A DNA stretch of 64,000 bases from positions 1-64,000 of the forward strand of contig NZ_CP032482.1 in NCBI RefSeq assembly GCF_003600645.1, read 5' to 3'. The stretch is from Yersinia rochesterensis. GTDB taxonomy: Bacteria > Pseudomonadota > Gammaproteobacteria > Enterobacterales > Enterobacteriaceae. Numbering within the stretch: position 1 is the first letter of the stretch; every line of letters starts with the position of its first letter. Shown piece after piece: positions 26,564-36,268 of the stretch. The translations under genes were made by a program, and so were the position numbers. The notes under the pieces are model-generated. The model worked only from the letters and a program-made list of their open reading frames with translations. It was not told the DNA's origin and ran no database searches.

Positions 26564-26610
26564 GACGCTAAGATTCGTCTCTTGCTGCCAGCTATGGCAT
26601 TCTTAGCGTC
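26564..26610 (+). promoter_or_regulatory. Inverted repeat in the polA leader
   Basis: Perfect 10-bp arms GACGCTAAGA (26564-26573) and TCTTAGCGTC (26601-26610) with a 27-nt loop, ending 31 bp before the polA start. No T run follows. It could be a leader RNA hairpin or a protein-binding palindrome. Confidence 0.5.
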
Positions 26611-26641
26611 AGACCTTGCTGAATAAAGATGAAGAAACTCT

Positions 26642-29440
26642 ATGGCCCAGATTGCAGAAAATCCATTGATCCTCGTTGACGGTTCCTCTTACCTCTATCG
26701 TGCTTACCATGCTTTCCCGCCGCTGACCAACGGCAGCGGTGAGCCAACGGGCGCGATGTATGGCGTGTTGAACATGTTGCGCAGTTTGTTGCTGCAATAT
26801 CGTCCAAGCCATGTCGCTGTAGTTTTTGATGCTAAAGGTAAAACATTCCGCGATGAGCTTTTCGCTGAATATAAGTCTCACCGACCCCCTATGCCGGATG
26901 ATTTACGCGCTCAAATTGAGCCACTTCACCAAATGGTTAAGGCTATGGGATTACCTTTATTGGTCGTTTCCGGCGTTGAGGCTGACGATGTTATTGGCAC
27001 TTTGGCACAAGAAGCTGAAAAAGCAGGTCATGCTGTATTAATTAGTACTGGTGATAAAGATATGGCGCAATTAGTTACGCCGAATATCACTCTCATCAAT
27101 ACAATGAATAACGCTATTTTAGGGCCACAGGAGGTATGTGAGAAATATGGCGTTCCCCCTGAGCTGATTATTGATTTTCTCGCCCTGATGGGGGATTCCT
27201 CAGATAATATTCCTGGAGTGCCGGGTGTTGGTGAGAAAACTGCACAGGCTTTATTACAAGGTCTGGGTGGTCTGGATGCGCTATTCAGTAATTTGGATAA
27301 AATATCCTCGCTGACATTTCGTGGTGCAAAAACGATGTCGGCCAAATTGGAGCAGAATAAAGATGTTGCCTATCTCTCCTATAAATTAGCCACGATTAAA
27401 ACGGATGTTGAACTGGATGTGACTTGTGATGAGCTGAAAGTCACGGCTCCTGATGATGATCAGCTACATCAATTATTTAGCCGCTATGAATTTAAGCGCT
27501 GGCTGGCGGATGTTGAAGCAGGGAAATGGCTGGAGGGTAAAAAAGATCGGCCAACAGGGCAGAGCAGCAATAAAGTTTTTGTCGCAGCAGAATCAGCTCC
27601 TGCGGTTGAAGTTACCGCGGTGCTCTCACAAGAAAATTATCAAACTATCTTGGATGAGAAATCTTTAAGCGACTGGATTGAACGGCTTAGAAACTCGGAG
27701 GTTTTTGCGTTTGATACTGAAACTGACGGCCTTGATACCCTTAGCAGTAATTTAATTGGTTTTTCTTTTGCCGTGGCACCGGGTGAAGCCGCTTATTTGC
27801 CTGTAGCTCATGATTATCTGGACGCCCCTACCCAGCTTGATAGAAATTGGGTTCTGGCCCAGCTTAAACCTTTACTGGAAGATGAAAAGGCCCTGAAAGT
27901 CGGGCAGAATCTTAAGTTTGACCAAAGCATGCTGGCGCGTTATGACATTGATCTGCGTGGTATTGCTTTCGATACCATGTTGGAATCTTATGTTTTAGAC
28001 AGTGTTGCTGGCCGACATGATATGGATAGCTTGGCGGAGCGCTATCTCAATCATAAGACCATTACCTTTGAAGAAATTGCTGGCAAAGGCAAAAATCAGC
28101 TCACTTTTAACCAAATTGCGTTAGAGCAAGCTGGGCCTTATGCGGCAGAAGATGCTGATGTCACCTTACAGTTGCATTTAGTCTTGTGGCCAAAATTGCA
28201 GCAAAGTGAGGGGCTTAAGCGAGTATTCCAAGAAATTGAGATGCCGCTGTTACCAATATTGTCCCGCATTGAGCGGACTGGTGTATTGATTGACCAAAAT
28301 ATATTGGCGGCACACTCCAAAGAACTGACTATTCGCCTTGATGAATTGGAAAAACAAGCACATGAATTGGCTGAAGAGCCATTCAATCTCGCCTCACCGA
28401 AGCAGCTTCAGGCCATTTTGTATGAAAAACAAAAATTGCCGATCTTGAAGAAAACACCAGGAGGCGCGGCTTCAACCAATGAAGAGGTGCTGGCTGAGTT
28501 GGCACTGGATTACCCTCTGCCGAAGGTGATTCTTGAGTATCGCGGCTTGGCGAAACTGAAAAGCACTTATACCGATAAATTGCCGTTGATGATTAACCCG
28601 GTTTCTGGGCGAGTTCATACTTCTTATCATCAGGCTGTCACGGCGACTGGGCGTTTATCTTCCCGTGATCCTAACCTGCAAAACATTCCGGTGCGAAATG
28701 AAGAAGGGCGTCGTATACGTCAGGCTTTTATTGCGCCAAAGGGTTACCGCATCATGGCGGCTGACTACTCACAGATTGAGTTGCGCATCATGGCCCATTT
28801 GTCGCAAGACCAAGGATTACTGACTGCATTTGCTGCTGGGAAGGATATCCACCGCGCGACTGCGGCTGAAGTCTTTGGTTTGCCATTGGAAAAAGTCACA
28901 AACGACCAACGCCGCAGTGCTAAAGCCATTAACTTTGGTCTGATTTATGGCATGAGCGCATTCGGTTTAGCGCGACAGCTGAATATTCCTCGTGGGGAAG
29001 CGCAGCGCTATATGGATCTCTATTTTGAGCGCTACCCTGGTGTGCTGGAATATATGGAACGCACGCGCAAGCAAGCCGCTGAACAAGGTTATGTTACGAC
29101 GCTGGATGGCCGCCGCCTCTATCTACCTGATATTCACTCACGCAATGCCACGCGCCGTAAGGCGGCCGAGCGTGAAGCTATCAATGCGCCGATGCAAGGC
29201 ACTGCCGCTGATATTATTAAGCGCGCAATGATTGCAGTGGATGCTTGGTTGCAGCAAGAACCTGAGCCTTTGGTGCGGGTTATCATGCAAGTACACGATG
29301 AATTGGTGTTTGAGGTGCATGAAAGTGTATTGGAAAGCGCTGAGCAGAAAATTCGTGAGCTGATGGAACAGAGTATGCAATTGGCCGTGCCATTAAAAGT
29401 GGATGTCGGTGTGGGTGATAACTGGGATCAAGCGCACTAA
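26642..29440 (+). CDS. polA: PolA, DNA polymerase I
   Basis: A 932-residue three-domain enzyme: 5' nuclease (about residues 1-290, with ADDVIGT and DKDMAQL metal ligands), 3'-5' exonuclease (about 330-520, with DTETDGL near 359), and family A polymerase (about 520-932, with DYSQIELR near 707 and VHDEL near 884 carrying the catalytic carboxylates). It removes RNA primers, fills repair gaps and supports plasmid replication. All catalytic residues look intact. Spot 42 RNA follows, as in E. coli. Confidence 0.98.
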   Translation: MAQIAENPLILVDGSSYLYRAYHAFPPLTNGSGEPTGAMYGVLNMLRSLLLQYRPSHVAVVFDAKGKTFRDELFAEYKSHRPPMPDDLRAQIEPLHQMVKAMGLPLLVVSGVEADDVIGTLAQEAEKAGHAVLISTGDKDMAQLVTPNITLINTMNNAILGPQEVCEKYGVPPELIIDFLALMGDSSDNIPGVPGVGEKTAQALLQGLGGLDALFSNLDKISSLTFRGAKTMSAKLEQNKDVAYLSYKLATIKTDVELDVTCDELKVTAPDDDQLHQLFSRYEFKRWLADVEAGKWLEGKKDRPTGQSSNKVFVAAESAPAVEVTAVLSQENYQTILDEKSLSDWIERLRNSEVFAFDTETDGLDTLSSNLIGFSFAVAPGEAAYLPVAHDYLDAPTQLDRNWVLAQLKPLLEDEKALKVGQNLKFDQSMLARYDIDLRGIAFDTMLESYVLDSVAGRHDMDSLAERYLNHKTITFEEIAGKGKNQLTFNQIALEQAGPYAAEDADVTLQLHLVLWPKLQQSEGLKRVFQEIEMPLLPILSRIERTGVLIDQNILAAHSKELTIRLDELEKQAHELAEEPFNLASPKQLQAILYEKQKLPILKKTPGGAASTNEEVLAELALDYPLPKVILEYRGLAKLKSTYTDKLPLMINPVSGRVHTSYHQAVTATGRLSSRDPNLQNIPVRNEEGRRIRQAFIAPKGYRIMAADYSQIELRIMAHLSQDQGLLTAFAAGKDIHRATAAEVFGLPLEKVTNDQRRSAKAINFGLIYGMSAFGLARQLNIPRGEAQRYMDLYFERYPGVLEYMERTRKQAAEQGYVTTLDGRRLYLPDIHSRNATRRKAAEREAINAPMQGTAADIIKRAMIAVDAWLQQEPEPLVRVIMQVHDELVFEVHESVLESAEQKIRELMEQSMQLAVPLKVDVGVGDNWDQAH

Positions 29441-29619
29441 CTATTTATCTATGAAAGTAATCTATGCGGGTAAGTGGCGATAAATAAAGCACTTTATGTA
29501 ATTAAGCTACATTTAGTGGTGATAATGCGGGGATGATGCAAGCTGAATCGTGCCAATTTGTGTAACTATACAACAAAAAATTCTTTTGCCCTGCGAAAAA
29601 ATGATGTAGAGTTACAGAT

Positions 29620-29727
29620 GTAGGGTACAGAGGTAAGATGTTCTATCTTTCAGACCTTTTACTTCACGTAATCGGATTTGGCTGTATATTAGCCGCCCCA
29701 GTCATTTATTGACTGGGGCGTTTTTTA
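29620..29727 (+). ncRNA. spf: Spot 42 small regulatory RNA
   Basis: About 108 nt beginning GTAGGGTACAGAGGTAAGAT and ending in the GCCCCAGTCA...TGACTGGGGC hairpin plus T run, which is nearly identical to E. coli Spot 42. It is an Hfq-dependent RNA that represses secondary-carbon metabolism genes such as galK and is itself repressed by cAMP-CRP. The 5' two thirds are almost unchanged. The segment before the terminator (GGCTGTATATTAGCC) differs slightly from E. coli. Position after polA and before engB is conserved. Confidence 0.95.
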
Positions 29728-29878
29728 TTGGGTCTTTGTCAGAAAATAGGCCAGAAAATGGGCCAGCCACTGGCGGATAGAAAAGGGCTGTTGGCGGTTT
29801 TTATCAGAGAAACCTGAAGCGGAGATCGGAGCATCATCCCCTGAAGTAACAGCCCTTACGGGCTGCTTTTACCATCAA

Positions 29879-30529
29879 TTACTCGCCTTCGTCGTCATAC
29901 TCGTCAACCATCACTTCCGGCGGGATCTCACTAAACCAGGTATCCAGTTTTTCGCGTAACTTATCGACACCAATCTTTTTCAATGATGAGAAAACTTCAA
30001 CCTGAATATCACCCATAAATGGAATGATAGCTTCCCGCACCATGTTCAATTGGGCTTTACGAGCGCCAGATGCCAGCTTATCTGCTTTGGTCAGCAACAA
30101 CATCACTGGGGTACCGACGGCGACAGCCCACGTAATCATCTGTTGGTCTAAATCTTTCAACGGATGGCGGATATCCATCAGAACAACCAACCCTTTCAGA
30201 CAGTTACGCTTCTGTAAGTATTCGCCCAGTGCGCGTTGCCACTTGAGTTTCATCTCTTCCGGGACTTCGGCATAACCATACCCCGGCAAGTCGACCAGAC
30301 GGATACCATCAACCACTTCAAATAAGTTAATCAGTTGAGTACGGCCCGGTGTTTTACTGGTTCGGGCCAGGCTTTTCTGGTTGGTCAATGTATTGAGAGC
30401 GCTCGACTTTCCTGCATTTGAGCGGCCAGCGAATGCCACCTCAATACCTTCATCACGCGGCAGATGGCGAATATCCGGAGCACTGATGACGAAGTGAGTC
30501 ATGTGATAGTTATAATTTCTGATAGTCAA
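29879..30529 (-). CDS. engB: EngB (YihA/YsxC), ribosome-biogenesis GTPase
   Basis: A 216-residue TrmE-Era-EngA-type GTPase needed for large-subunit assembly. G1 GRSNAGKSS is at about residues 34-42, then G2/G3 ([15 protein letters not shown]) and G4 TKADK near 141. The protein matches E. coli YihA throughout, including the N-terminal [14 protein letters not shown]. An internal Met at residue 10 is an alternative start, but the family extends further upstream. It converges with spf and diverges from csrC. Confidence 0.95.
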   Translation of the reverse strand: MTIRNYNYHMTHFVISAPDIRHLPRDEGIEVAFAGRSNAGKSSALNTLTNQKSLARTSKTPGRTQLINLFEVVDGIRLVDLPGYGYAEVPEEMKLKWQRALGEYLQKRNCLKGLVVLMDIRHPLKDLDQQMITWAVAVGTPVMLLLTKADKLASGARKAQLNMVREAIIPFMGDIQVEVFSSLKKIGVDKLREKLDTWFSEIPPEVMVDEYDDEGE

Positions 30530-30939
30530 AATTTGTCGTCTCCGTGAGAGATAGCTTACATGGAGCGATTATAACTGCATCGGGCCAAAAAAAGGGGGTT
30601 TATCTCATATAGCTTTTGTGCAGGGATCCGTGATGTCCATTAATCTGTTTTTTTTGATGAAATAACAGTTTTGTGAGTAGGTGGCCATTGTAGGGGCAAT
30701 TAATTGTTTATCATTGAATGATTGTTAAGAAAAATTTTATTAAAAGTAGGCTACAATTGTCAGCAGTTAGTTTGTTTTTATCATTATTTTATGAATAAAA
30801 ACAAATGACTACTTTTTGTAAACCATGGTTTTGAACAGTGCGGGATGTGCTGGCAAGGAGCATAAACACTCAGGGAGAGTGGCCTATGCTTAAGGAATGT
30901 AATGGATATACGGTGAGCCAGGGATGATCAAGGAGCTTA

Positions 30940-30978
30940 TATACCCTAAATAATTTGAGTCGAAGTGTGACGGGTATA
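30940..30978. repeat. Minimal palindromic repeat within the csrC region
   Basis: A 39-bp element, TATACCCTAAATAATTTGAG at the left and GTGTGACGGGTATA at the right. It is the two extreme ends of the same family as 35955-36155, with nearly everything else deleted. Confidence 0.7.
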
Positions 30979-31136
30979 AAGGGATGTTCAGGGACACAGG
31001 CTGGAGCGCCGGGTGAGTCTCCTTCAGGGTTGGAGGGATGGCAAGGATAGCGAATTGCAGGAGGGAGAAACCGGGACGTTATGTAAGTGCAGGGAGTGCG
31101 CTGTAAGGATATCCTTCCGCAGAAGGTGCGAAAAAA

Positions 31137-31164
31137 GGCGACAGGTTAATCTGCCGCCTTTTTT
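31137..31164 (+). terminator. csrC intrinsic terminator
   Basis: GGCGACAG GTTAAT CTGCCGCC followed by TTTTTT. Confidence 0.92.
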
Positions 31165-31198
31165 CTTTCTCTTCTTTCTGCTAGATTCCGCCCAATCC

Positions 31199-31271
31199 TA
31201 TACCTAATAAATTTCAAGATGCAGGAAAACGGCAAGTGAGAGCATCTGCAACTTGAAAGGTGACGGGTATA
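31199..31271. repeat. Palindromic repeat between csrC and yihI
   Basis: A 73-bp element starting TATACCTAATAAATTTCAAG and ending GGTGACGGGTATA, with the family inner motif GCAGGAAAACGGCAAGTGAG. Imperfectly palindromic; it abuts the yihI leader, 40 bp from its start. Confidence 0.75.
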
Positions 31272-31310
31272 TACTCAATCCGATCCCATATTCATTTAAG
31301 AGCACAGGTT

Positions 31311-31874
31311 ATGAAACAACCCAATAAAGCACCACGCGCTGACCGTGCGGCCCCGAAAGGCACCGCAACACCAAAGCGTCATAAAAAAACCCGTGTAGAG
31401 CTTGATATTGAAGCCCGCGAGCGTAAACGTCAGAAAAGACACAGTGGCAATCGCTCAGGTGCGAGAACTAATGTCGAGGGCAGCAATAAGAAAGGTCAAA
31501 CCGAGACTCAAGAGAAAGATCCACGTATTGGCAGCAAAGTGCCTGTGCCTCTGGTGGTGGACAGTAAGATAAAAGCTAAGCCAACCACTAAGCCGGTGGC
31601 GAAAGTCGAAGCCAAGCCACGCCTGACGCCGGAAGAAGAGCTGACTAAGCTGGAAAACGATGAGCGTCTGGATGCATTGCTGGATAGACTCGATAACGAC
31701 GAAGTATTGAGCAAAGAAGACCAAGCTTATGTTGATCTGACGTTGGACCGTATTGATGTCCTGATGGAAAAACTGGGTATTGAACTGGGTGACGACGAAG
31801 AAGAAGAGAAAGAAGAAAAGCAGGAAGACATTCTAAAATTACTGAAGAGCGGTAATCCAAAAGACACATTTTAA
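31311..31874 (+). CDS. yihI: YihI, GTPase-activating protein for Der
   Basis: A 187-residue highly charged protein. The N-terminal half is basic and probably disordered ([18 protein letters not shown] near residue 24-41), and the C-terminal half is acidic and helical, ending in a Glu/Asp-rich stretch. In E. coli YihI stimulates the ribosome-assembly GTPase Der and tunes 50S maturation. The frame is open to 31260, but [14 protein letters not shown] at 31311 matches the family start and has an upstream AGGTT site. A 58-codon ORF starts three bases after its stop. Confidence 0.93.
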   Translation: MKQPNKAPRADRAAPKGTATPKRHKKTRVELDIEARERKRQKRHSGNRSGARTNVEGSNKKGQTETQEKDPRIGSKVPVPLVVDSKIKAKPTTKPVAKVEAKPRLTPEEELTKLENDERLDALLDRLDNDEVLSKEDQAYVDLTLDRIDVLMEKLGIELGDDEEEEKEEKQEDILKLLKSGNPKDTF

Positions 31875-31877
31875 ATT

Positions 31878-32054
31878 ATGGCGTGGGTGATCCCGATAAT
31901 AGCCCTACTACTTACATGTTATCTATTGTGGTTATTGGGTAAACTATGGCGGCTGTCGCAACGAAGAAAGCGGTTGCGCAGCGCTACTGCGGCCAGACAA
32001 CGAAAACATCTGCCCCCTAACCGGCCCGGTAAGCGAAAATATCGGAAGGAATGA
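31878..32054 (+). CDS. Small membrane protein ORF between yihI and hemN
   Basis: A 58-codon ORF starting ATG three bases after the yihI stop and ending one base before the region of the hemN start. Residues 2-23 (AWVIPIIALLLTCYLLWLLG) form one membrane span, followed by a tail very rich in Arg and Lys (SQRRKRLRSATAARQRKH). The positive-inside rule puts the tail in the cytoplasm. There is no good ribosome-binding site of its own, so it may be translated by coupling to yihI. The tight fit between two genes supports it as real. Vibrios carry a DUF2489 gene at this place; I cannot tell whether this is a shortened relative. Confidence 0.6.
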   Translation: MAWVIPIIALLLTCYLLWLLGKLWRLSQRRKRLRSATAARQRKHLPPNRPGKRKYRKE

Positions 32055-32056
32055 AC

Positions 32057-33430
32057 ATGTCTGAAAACGCCATAGTTTGGGATCTGTCCCTGATTCAAAA
32101 ATATAATTATTCAGGGCCGCGCTATACCTCGTACCCCACAGCCCTTGAATTTAGTGAAGATTATGATGAATCTGCTTTTGAGCAGGCGGTGAAACGCTAC
32201 CCGCAGCGGCCTTTGTCGCTGTATGTGCATATCCCGTTTTGTCATAAACTTTGCTATTTCTGTGGCTGTAATAAGCTGGTGACACGTCAACAACATAAAG
32301 CTGATGAATATTTGGCGGTCTTAGAAAAAGAGATCCGCCAGCGCGCCGCGTTGTTTGCCGGGCGTCAGGTTAGCCAGATGCACTGGGGCGGTGGGACACC
32401 CACTTATCTAAATAAAACACAAATCACTCATTTGATGAATCTGTTGCGTGAAAACTTTGATTTTCTGCCCGGTGCTGAGCAGTCAATTGAAGTCGATCCA
32501 CGTGAAATTGAGCTGGATGTGCTCGATCACCTGCGGGCTGAGGGGTTTAACCGCCTGAGCATGGGGGTGCAGGATTTCAATAAGGAAGTTCAACGGTTGG
32601 TTAACCGTGAGCAAGATGAAGACTTTATCTTCGCGCTGATTGCTCGCGCTAAAGCTCTTGGTTTTAACTCAACCAATATTGATTTGATTTATGGTTTGCC
32701 AAAACAGACGCCAGAAAGCTTTGCGTTTACCCTCAAGCGGGTGGCTGAACTTAGCCCCGGCCGCCTGAGTGTCTTCAATTATGCCCATCTGCCGAGCTTG
32801 TTTGCCGCACAGCGCAAAATTAAAGATGCTGATTTACCCACCGCCGAGCAGCGGCTGGATATCTTGCAGCATACCATCAGTTTCTTAACCGAATCCGGCT
32901 ATCAGTTTATCGGGATGGATCACTTCGCCCGGCCAGATGATGAGTTAGCCGTTGCCCAGCGGGAAGGGAAATTACATCGTAATTTCCAAGGTTATACCAC
33001 CCAAGGTGAGAGTGATTTACTCGGATTGGGGGTTTCTGCCATCAGTATGTTAGGTGACAGTTACGCGCAAAACGAAAAAGATTTGAAGACTTACTATGCC
33101 GTTGTCGAGCAACGAGGCAATGCATTGTGGCGTGGCCTGACCATGACTGAAGATGATTGCTTGCGCCGTGATGTGATTAAAACGCTGATTTGTAATTTCC
33201 AAATCAGTTATCAGCCAATTGAGCAGCATTATGGTATTCGTTTCGCGGATTATTTTGCCGAAGATTTTGAGCTATTGGCCCCCTTTGAACAAGACGGGCT
33301 GGTGGAGCGGGATGATGATGGCATTCGTGTGACACCGCGCGGGCGCTTACTCATTCGTAATATTTGTATGTGCTTTGATATCTATTTACGCAAACAAGCA
33401 CGTCGGCAACAGTTTTCCCGAGTGATCTGA
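32057..33430 (+). CDS. hemN: HemN, oxygen-independent coproporphyrinogen III oxidase
   Basis: A 457-residue radical-SAM enzyme that decarboxylates coproporphyrinogen III to protoporphyrinogen IX in anaerobic haem synthesis. The iron-sulfur motif CHKLCYFCGC is near residues 62-71, GGGTPTYL near 113 binds SAM, and the C-terminal HemN domain is complete. An in-frame ATG two codons earlier (32051) overlaps the preceding ORF; 32057 matches the E. coli length with GGAAGG upstream. Convergent with glnG across a symmetric terminator. Confidence 0.96.
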   Translation: MSENAIVWDLSLIQKYNYSGPRYTSYPTALEFSEDYDESAFEQAVKRYPQRPLSLYVHIPFCHKLCYFCGCNKLVTRQQHKADEYLAVLEKEIRQRAALFAGRQVSQMHWGGGTPTYLNKTQITHLMNLLRENFDFLPGAEQSIEVDPREIELDVLDHLRAEGFNRLSMGVQDFNKEVQRLVNREQDEDFIFALIARAKALGFNSTNIDLIYGLPKQTPESFAFTLKRVAELSPGRLSVFNYAHLPSLFAAQRKIKDADLPTAEQRLDILQHTISFLTESGYQFIGMDHFARPDDELAVAQREGKLHRNFQGYTTQGESDLLGLGVSAISMLGDSYAQNEKDLKTYYAVVEQRGNALWRGLTMTEDDCLRRDVIKTLICNFQISYQPIEQHYGIRFADYFAEDFELLAPFEQDGLVERDDDGIRVTPRGRLLIRNICMCFDIYLRKQARRQQFSRVI

Positions 33431-33434
33431 TGAT

Positions 33435-33458
33435 GTCACCCTCAGTGATGAGGGTGAC
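33435..33458. terminator. Bidirectional terminator between hemN and glnG
   Basis: Perfect 10-bp stem GTCACCCTCA / TGAGGGTGAC with a 4-nt loop, positioned between two convergent stops. T or A tracts are short on both sides. Confidence 0.75.
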
Positions 33459-33471
33459 TTTCAAATAAAAT

Positions 33472-34884
33472 TTATTCCATTCCCAACTCTTTCAACTTAC
33501 GCGTTAAGGTATTACGGCCCCAGCCCAACAGGCGCGCAGCTTCCTGTTTATGCCCTTGAGTGTGACGTAGTGCCGTGGTTAACAACGTGCGCTCCATTTC
33601 TGGCTGTGCTTCTGACAACAAATCCTGATGACCAGAACGTAATGCGCGATCAGCCCATTGCGCCAGCAGTGTTGACCAATTGTCCGGTGTGCGTTGACCA
33701 GAAGCATCCGGGGTGCTGGTTTCAAATAGCTCGGAAGGTAAATCCTGCACCAGCACTTCTTGCCCAGCCGCCATCACAGTCAGCCAACGACAGGTATTTT
33801 CCAGTTGGCGAACGTTACCCTGCCAGGGGAGGCGAGTTAGCGCGACTTCAGTTTCAGGATGCAGAATCTTGGCTTCCACCCCAAGCTCTTTAGCGGCCAC
33901 TTGCAAGAAGTAGCGTGCCAGGCGCGGAATATCTTCACGGCGCTCACGCAGCGGCGGTAAATGCACTCGAATCACATTCAGACGATGGAATAAATCCTCA
34001 CGGAATTTCCCTTCCTGAACCCGCAGTTCCAGATTTTGATGGGTCGCGGCAATGATGCGCACATCCACTTTGACCGGCGCGTAACCGCCAACCCGATAAA
34101 ACTGGCCATCAGCCAAAACGCGCAATAGGCGAGTTTGTACATCCAGCGGCATATCACCGATTTCATCTAAAAACAGTGTGCCTCCATCAGCTTGTTCAAA
34201 ACGGCCCTGGCGCACCTGATTAGCACCGGTAAAGGCCCCTTTTTCGTGTCCAAACAGCTCGGACTCAATTAAGTCTTTCGGGATCGCCGCCATATTCAGC
34301 GCGATGAAAGGCGCTTTAGCCCGAGGGCTATGGCGATGTAGTGCATGGGCCACTAACTCTTTACCGGTTCCCGATTCGCCGTTAATCAGCACGCTGATAG
34401 AGGAGCGGGATAAGCGCCCAATGATGCGGAAAACGTCCTGCATCGCCGGCGCTTCACCAATGATATCTGCGGTTGGGCCGCTTGCAGGCTGGCTACGGGG
34501 CGGTTGTTGCTGTTCTTGATAATGGCTAATCGCCCGTTCAACCAGCGCGACAGCTTCATCAATATCAAAGGGCTTGGGCAGGTAATCAAAAGCCCCTTGC
34601 TGATAGGCGCTGACTGCCGCATCTAAATCAGAATGTGCCGTCATTATGATGACCGGGAGCATTGGGTGGCGCTGTTTAATTTGTTTCAGCAGTGCCAATC
34701 CATCCATGCCGGGCATACGAATATCTGATAACAACACGTCCGGAGTTTGTGTCGCCAATGCATCCAACACCTGATTACCGGAATCAAATGTTACACAGTT
34801 CAGACCCGCTCCAGTCAGTGCGCGCTCAAGCACCCAGCGGATGGAGCTATCGTCATCGACGATCCAGACTATCCCTCGTTGCAT
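33472..34884 (-). CDS. glnG: GlnG (NtrC), nitrogen-regulation sigma-54 activator
   Basis: A 470-residue response regulator. The receiver domain (about 1-120) has phospho-acceptor Asp54 in LLSDIRMPG. The AAA+ sigma-54-interacting domain has Walker A GESGTGKE near 168 and GAFTGA near 216, and a Fis-type helix-turn-helix ends the protein. When phosphorylated by NtrB it activates glnA and other nitrogen genes. The frame is open to 34974, but [17 protein letters not shown] at 34884 is the family start. It lies 7 bp after glnL, and two NtrC boxes are present upstream of glnA. Confidence 0.97.
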   Translation of the reverse strand: MQRGIVWIVDDDSSIRWVLERALTGAGLNCVTFDSGNQVLDALATQTPDVLLSDIRMPGMDGLALLKQIKQRHPMLPVIIMTAHSDLDAAVSAYQQGAFDYLPKPFDIDEAVALVERAISHYQEQQQPPRSQPASGPTADIIGEAPAMQDVFRIIGRLSRSSISVLINGESGTGKELVAHALHRHSPRAKAPFIALNMAAIPKDLIESELFGHEKGAFTGANQVRQGRFEQADGGTLFLDEIGDMPLDVQTRLLRVLADGQFYRVGGYAPVKVDVRIIAATHQNLELRVQEGKFREDLFHRLNVIRVHLPPLRERREDIPRLARYFLQVAAKELGVEAKILHPETEVALTRLPWQGNVRQLENTCRWLTVMAAGQEVLVQDLPSELFETSTPDASGQRTPDNWSTLLAQWADRALRSGHQDLLSEAQPEMERTLLTTALRHTQGHKQEAARLLGWGRNTLTRKLKELGME

Positions 34885-34891
34885 AGAAACC

Positions 34892-35941
34892 TCACTGGCG
34901 AATAGGCAGGTAAACCGAGAATTCGGTGTGTCCCGGCCAACTGTTAAATTCAATTTTACCCGAATGTTGATCAATTAGACTGCGGGCAATCGACAGGCCA
35001 AGGCCGGTTCCTCCCTCGCGGCCACTGACCATCGGGTAGAAGACGGTATCTTGTAATTGCGTTGGTACACCTGGGCCATCATCTTCAATATCAATTCGCG
35101 CGGCCAAGCGATAGCGCACACCGTGCAGTGTTATCTGAAATGCAGTGCGAGTGCGCAGTGTAATGGTACCGCCAGCTTCACCTAAAGCTTGTAATGCATT
35201 GCGGGTGATATTCAGCAGCATTTGTTCAATTTGGTCGGGATCATGCGCCAGCTCCGGCAAACTGGGGTCATAGTCACGGATTAACGTCACGTTATCCGGT
35301 TTTTCTAGTGATACGAGTTGGCAAACCCGTTCAGCAACCTGATGGATGCTTTGTGTCACATGTTGACCGGGCCGCTGAGGGCCTAATAAGCGGTCAACCA
35401 GATTGCGTAAGCGATCCGCTTGCTCAATGATGACTTTGGTGTATTCCAGCAACGCCGGATCGGGCAGAGCTTTTGACAATAACTGCGCCGCACCGCGCAA
35501 GCCACCCAGTGGATTTTTAATCTCGTGTGCCAACCCACGAACCAAATCGCGTGCAGCGATTTGTTGTGCATGCTGTAGTTGCTCTTGGCTTAGCCGACGT
35601 TGGTTATCCATCGGTGCCATTTCCAGCAATATAAAACCTTCCGGTAATGACTGCGCGGTCAGCGATAAAATATGCGCACGGCCATCAACCACTAATGTCA
35701 CTTCATTATCGGTAAAACCTTGCCCCGTATGTAGGCTTTCCCGCATCAAGTCGATATTGAGGGAAAAATAGCCTAATAAATCTGGCAAAGGTGTACCAAA
35801 AAGTTTACGGGAGCTTTGCGCCAGAAGTTGCTGGGCAGCGGGATTGGCATAATGGATAGCCAAATCATCATCTAATAGCAGGATGCTATTAATGAGAGAA
35901 TTAAGGATCTGCCCAGCATCGGGCAGCGTGCCTGTTGCCAT
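34892..35941 (-). CDS. glnL: GlnL (NtrB), nitrogen sensor histidine kinase/phosphatase
   Basis: A 349-residue cytoplasmic sensor kinase with a PAS domain (about residues 10-115), the phospho-acceptor His139 in [12 protein letters not shown], and an HATPase domain with N box [10 protein letters not shown] and G boxes DDGPG and [11 protein letters not shown]. It phosphorylates NtrC when nitrogen is low and, with PII, removes the phosphate when nitrogen is plentiful. The open frame runs into the upstream palindromic repeat to 36085. The true start [16 protein letters not shown] at 35941 has an AGGAG site directly at the repeat edge. Confidence 0.96.
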   Translation of the reverse strand: MATGTLPDAGQILNSLINSILLLDDDLAIHYANPAAQQLLAQSSRKLFGTPLPDLLGYFSLNIDLMRESLHTGQGFTDNEVTLVVDGRAHILSLTAQSLPEGFILLEMAPMDNQRRLSQEQLQHAQQIAARDLVRGLAHEIKNPLGGLRGAAQLLSKALPDPALLEYTKVIIEQADRLRNLVDRLLGPQRPGQHVTQSIHQVAERVCQLVSLEKPDNVTLIRDYDPSLPELAHDPDQIEQMLLNITRNALQALGEAGGTITLRTRTAFQITLHGVRYRLAARIDIEDDGPGVPTQLQDTVFYPMVSGREGGTGLGLSIARSLIDQHSGKIEFNSWPGHTEFSVYLPIRQ

Positions 35942-35954
35942 TACGCAGACTCCT

Positions 35955-36155
35955 AACCCGTCATACTTCAAGCCGCATGTGCGTTGGCTGCGTTCGTTAC
36001 TCGGCCCATCCCTGGCCCTCGCCTCTGCGAGGCCGCTGCACGCAGCGTTCAAACCTGCTCCTGGCAGATTTGTCACCCGAATCACTTACCTATGTAAGCT
36101 CATCAGGACTCTCTCGCTTGCCGCCTTCTTGCAACTCGAATTATTTTGGGTTGTA
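35955..36155. repeat. Full-length Yersinia-type palindromic repeat between glnA and glnL
   Basis: A roughly 200-bp element. Its ends, read on the minus strand, are CCCAAAATAATTCGAGTTGC and CTTGAAGTATGACGGGTTA. The same ends occur at 10749-10811, and related ends at 30940-30978 and 31199-31271. The arms pair imperfectly over much of the length, so transcribed RNA would fold into a long hairpin. It has no protein-like ORF. I believe it belongs to the YPAL family; a database match would settle this. Confidence 0.82.
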
Positions 36156-36209
36156 TTTTACTCCAGTTCAGTCACCACTGAGCCAGAGGTATGAAAACGA
36201 AAAGTGGAG

Positions 36210-36234
36210 AAAAAAGCCCATTATGAAATGGGCC
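36210..36234 (-). terminator. glnA terminator
   Basis: On the minus strand GGCCCATTTCATAATGGGC followed by TTTTTT, 35 bp after the glnA stop. It should limit read-through into glnLG, making glnA more abundant than the two regulators. Confidence 0.85.
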
Positions 36235-36268
36235 AAAAGTTTCCACGGCAACAAAAAACTAAAAACAA

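Larger units (their letters stand above)
30850..31165 (+). ncRNA. csrC: CsrC small RNA, sponge for the CsrA protein
   Basis: Placed by its conserved position between engB and yihI and by its 3' end: the hairpin GGCGACAG/CTGCCGCC with T run (31137-31164), followed by TTCTGCTAGATTCCGCC as in E. coli. The stretch from 30841 holds about eighteen GGA motifs, many as AGGGA or AAGGA in predicted loops, which is the hallmark of CsrA-titrating RNAs. The 5' end is uncertain. A palindromic repeat at 30940-30978 lies inside the interval, so transcription could begin either before or after it. Confidence 0.82.

Noticed and set aside
35942..36085. 48-codon N-terminal extension of GlnL
   Set aside because: It is a translation of the palindromic repeat; the kinase starts at the conserved MATG at 35941.
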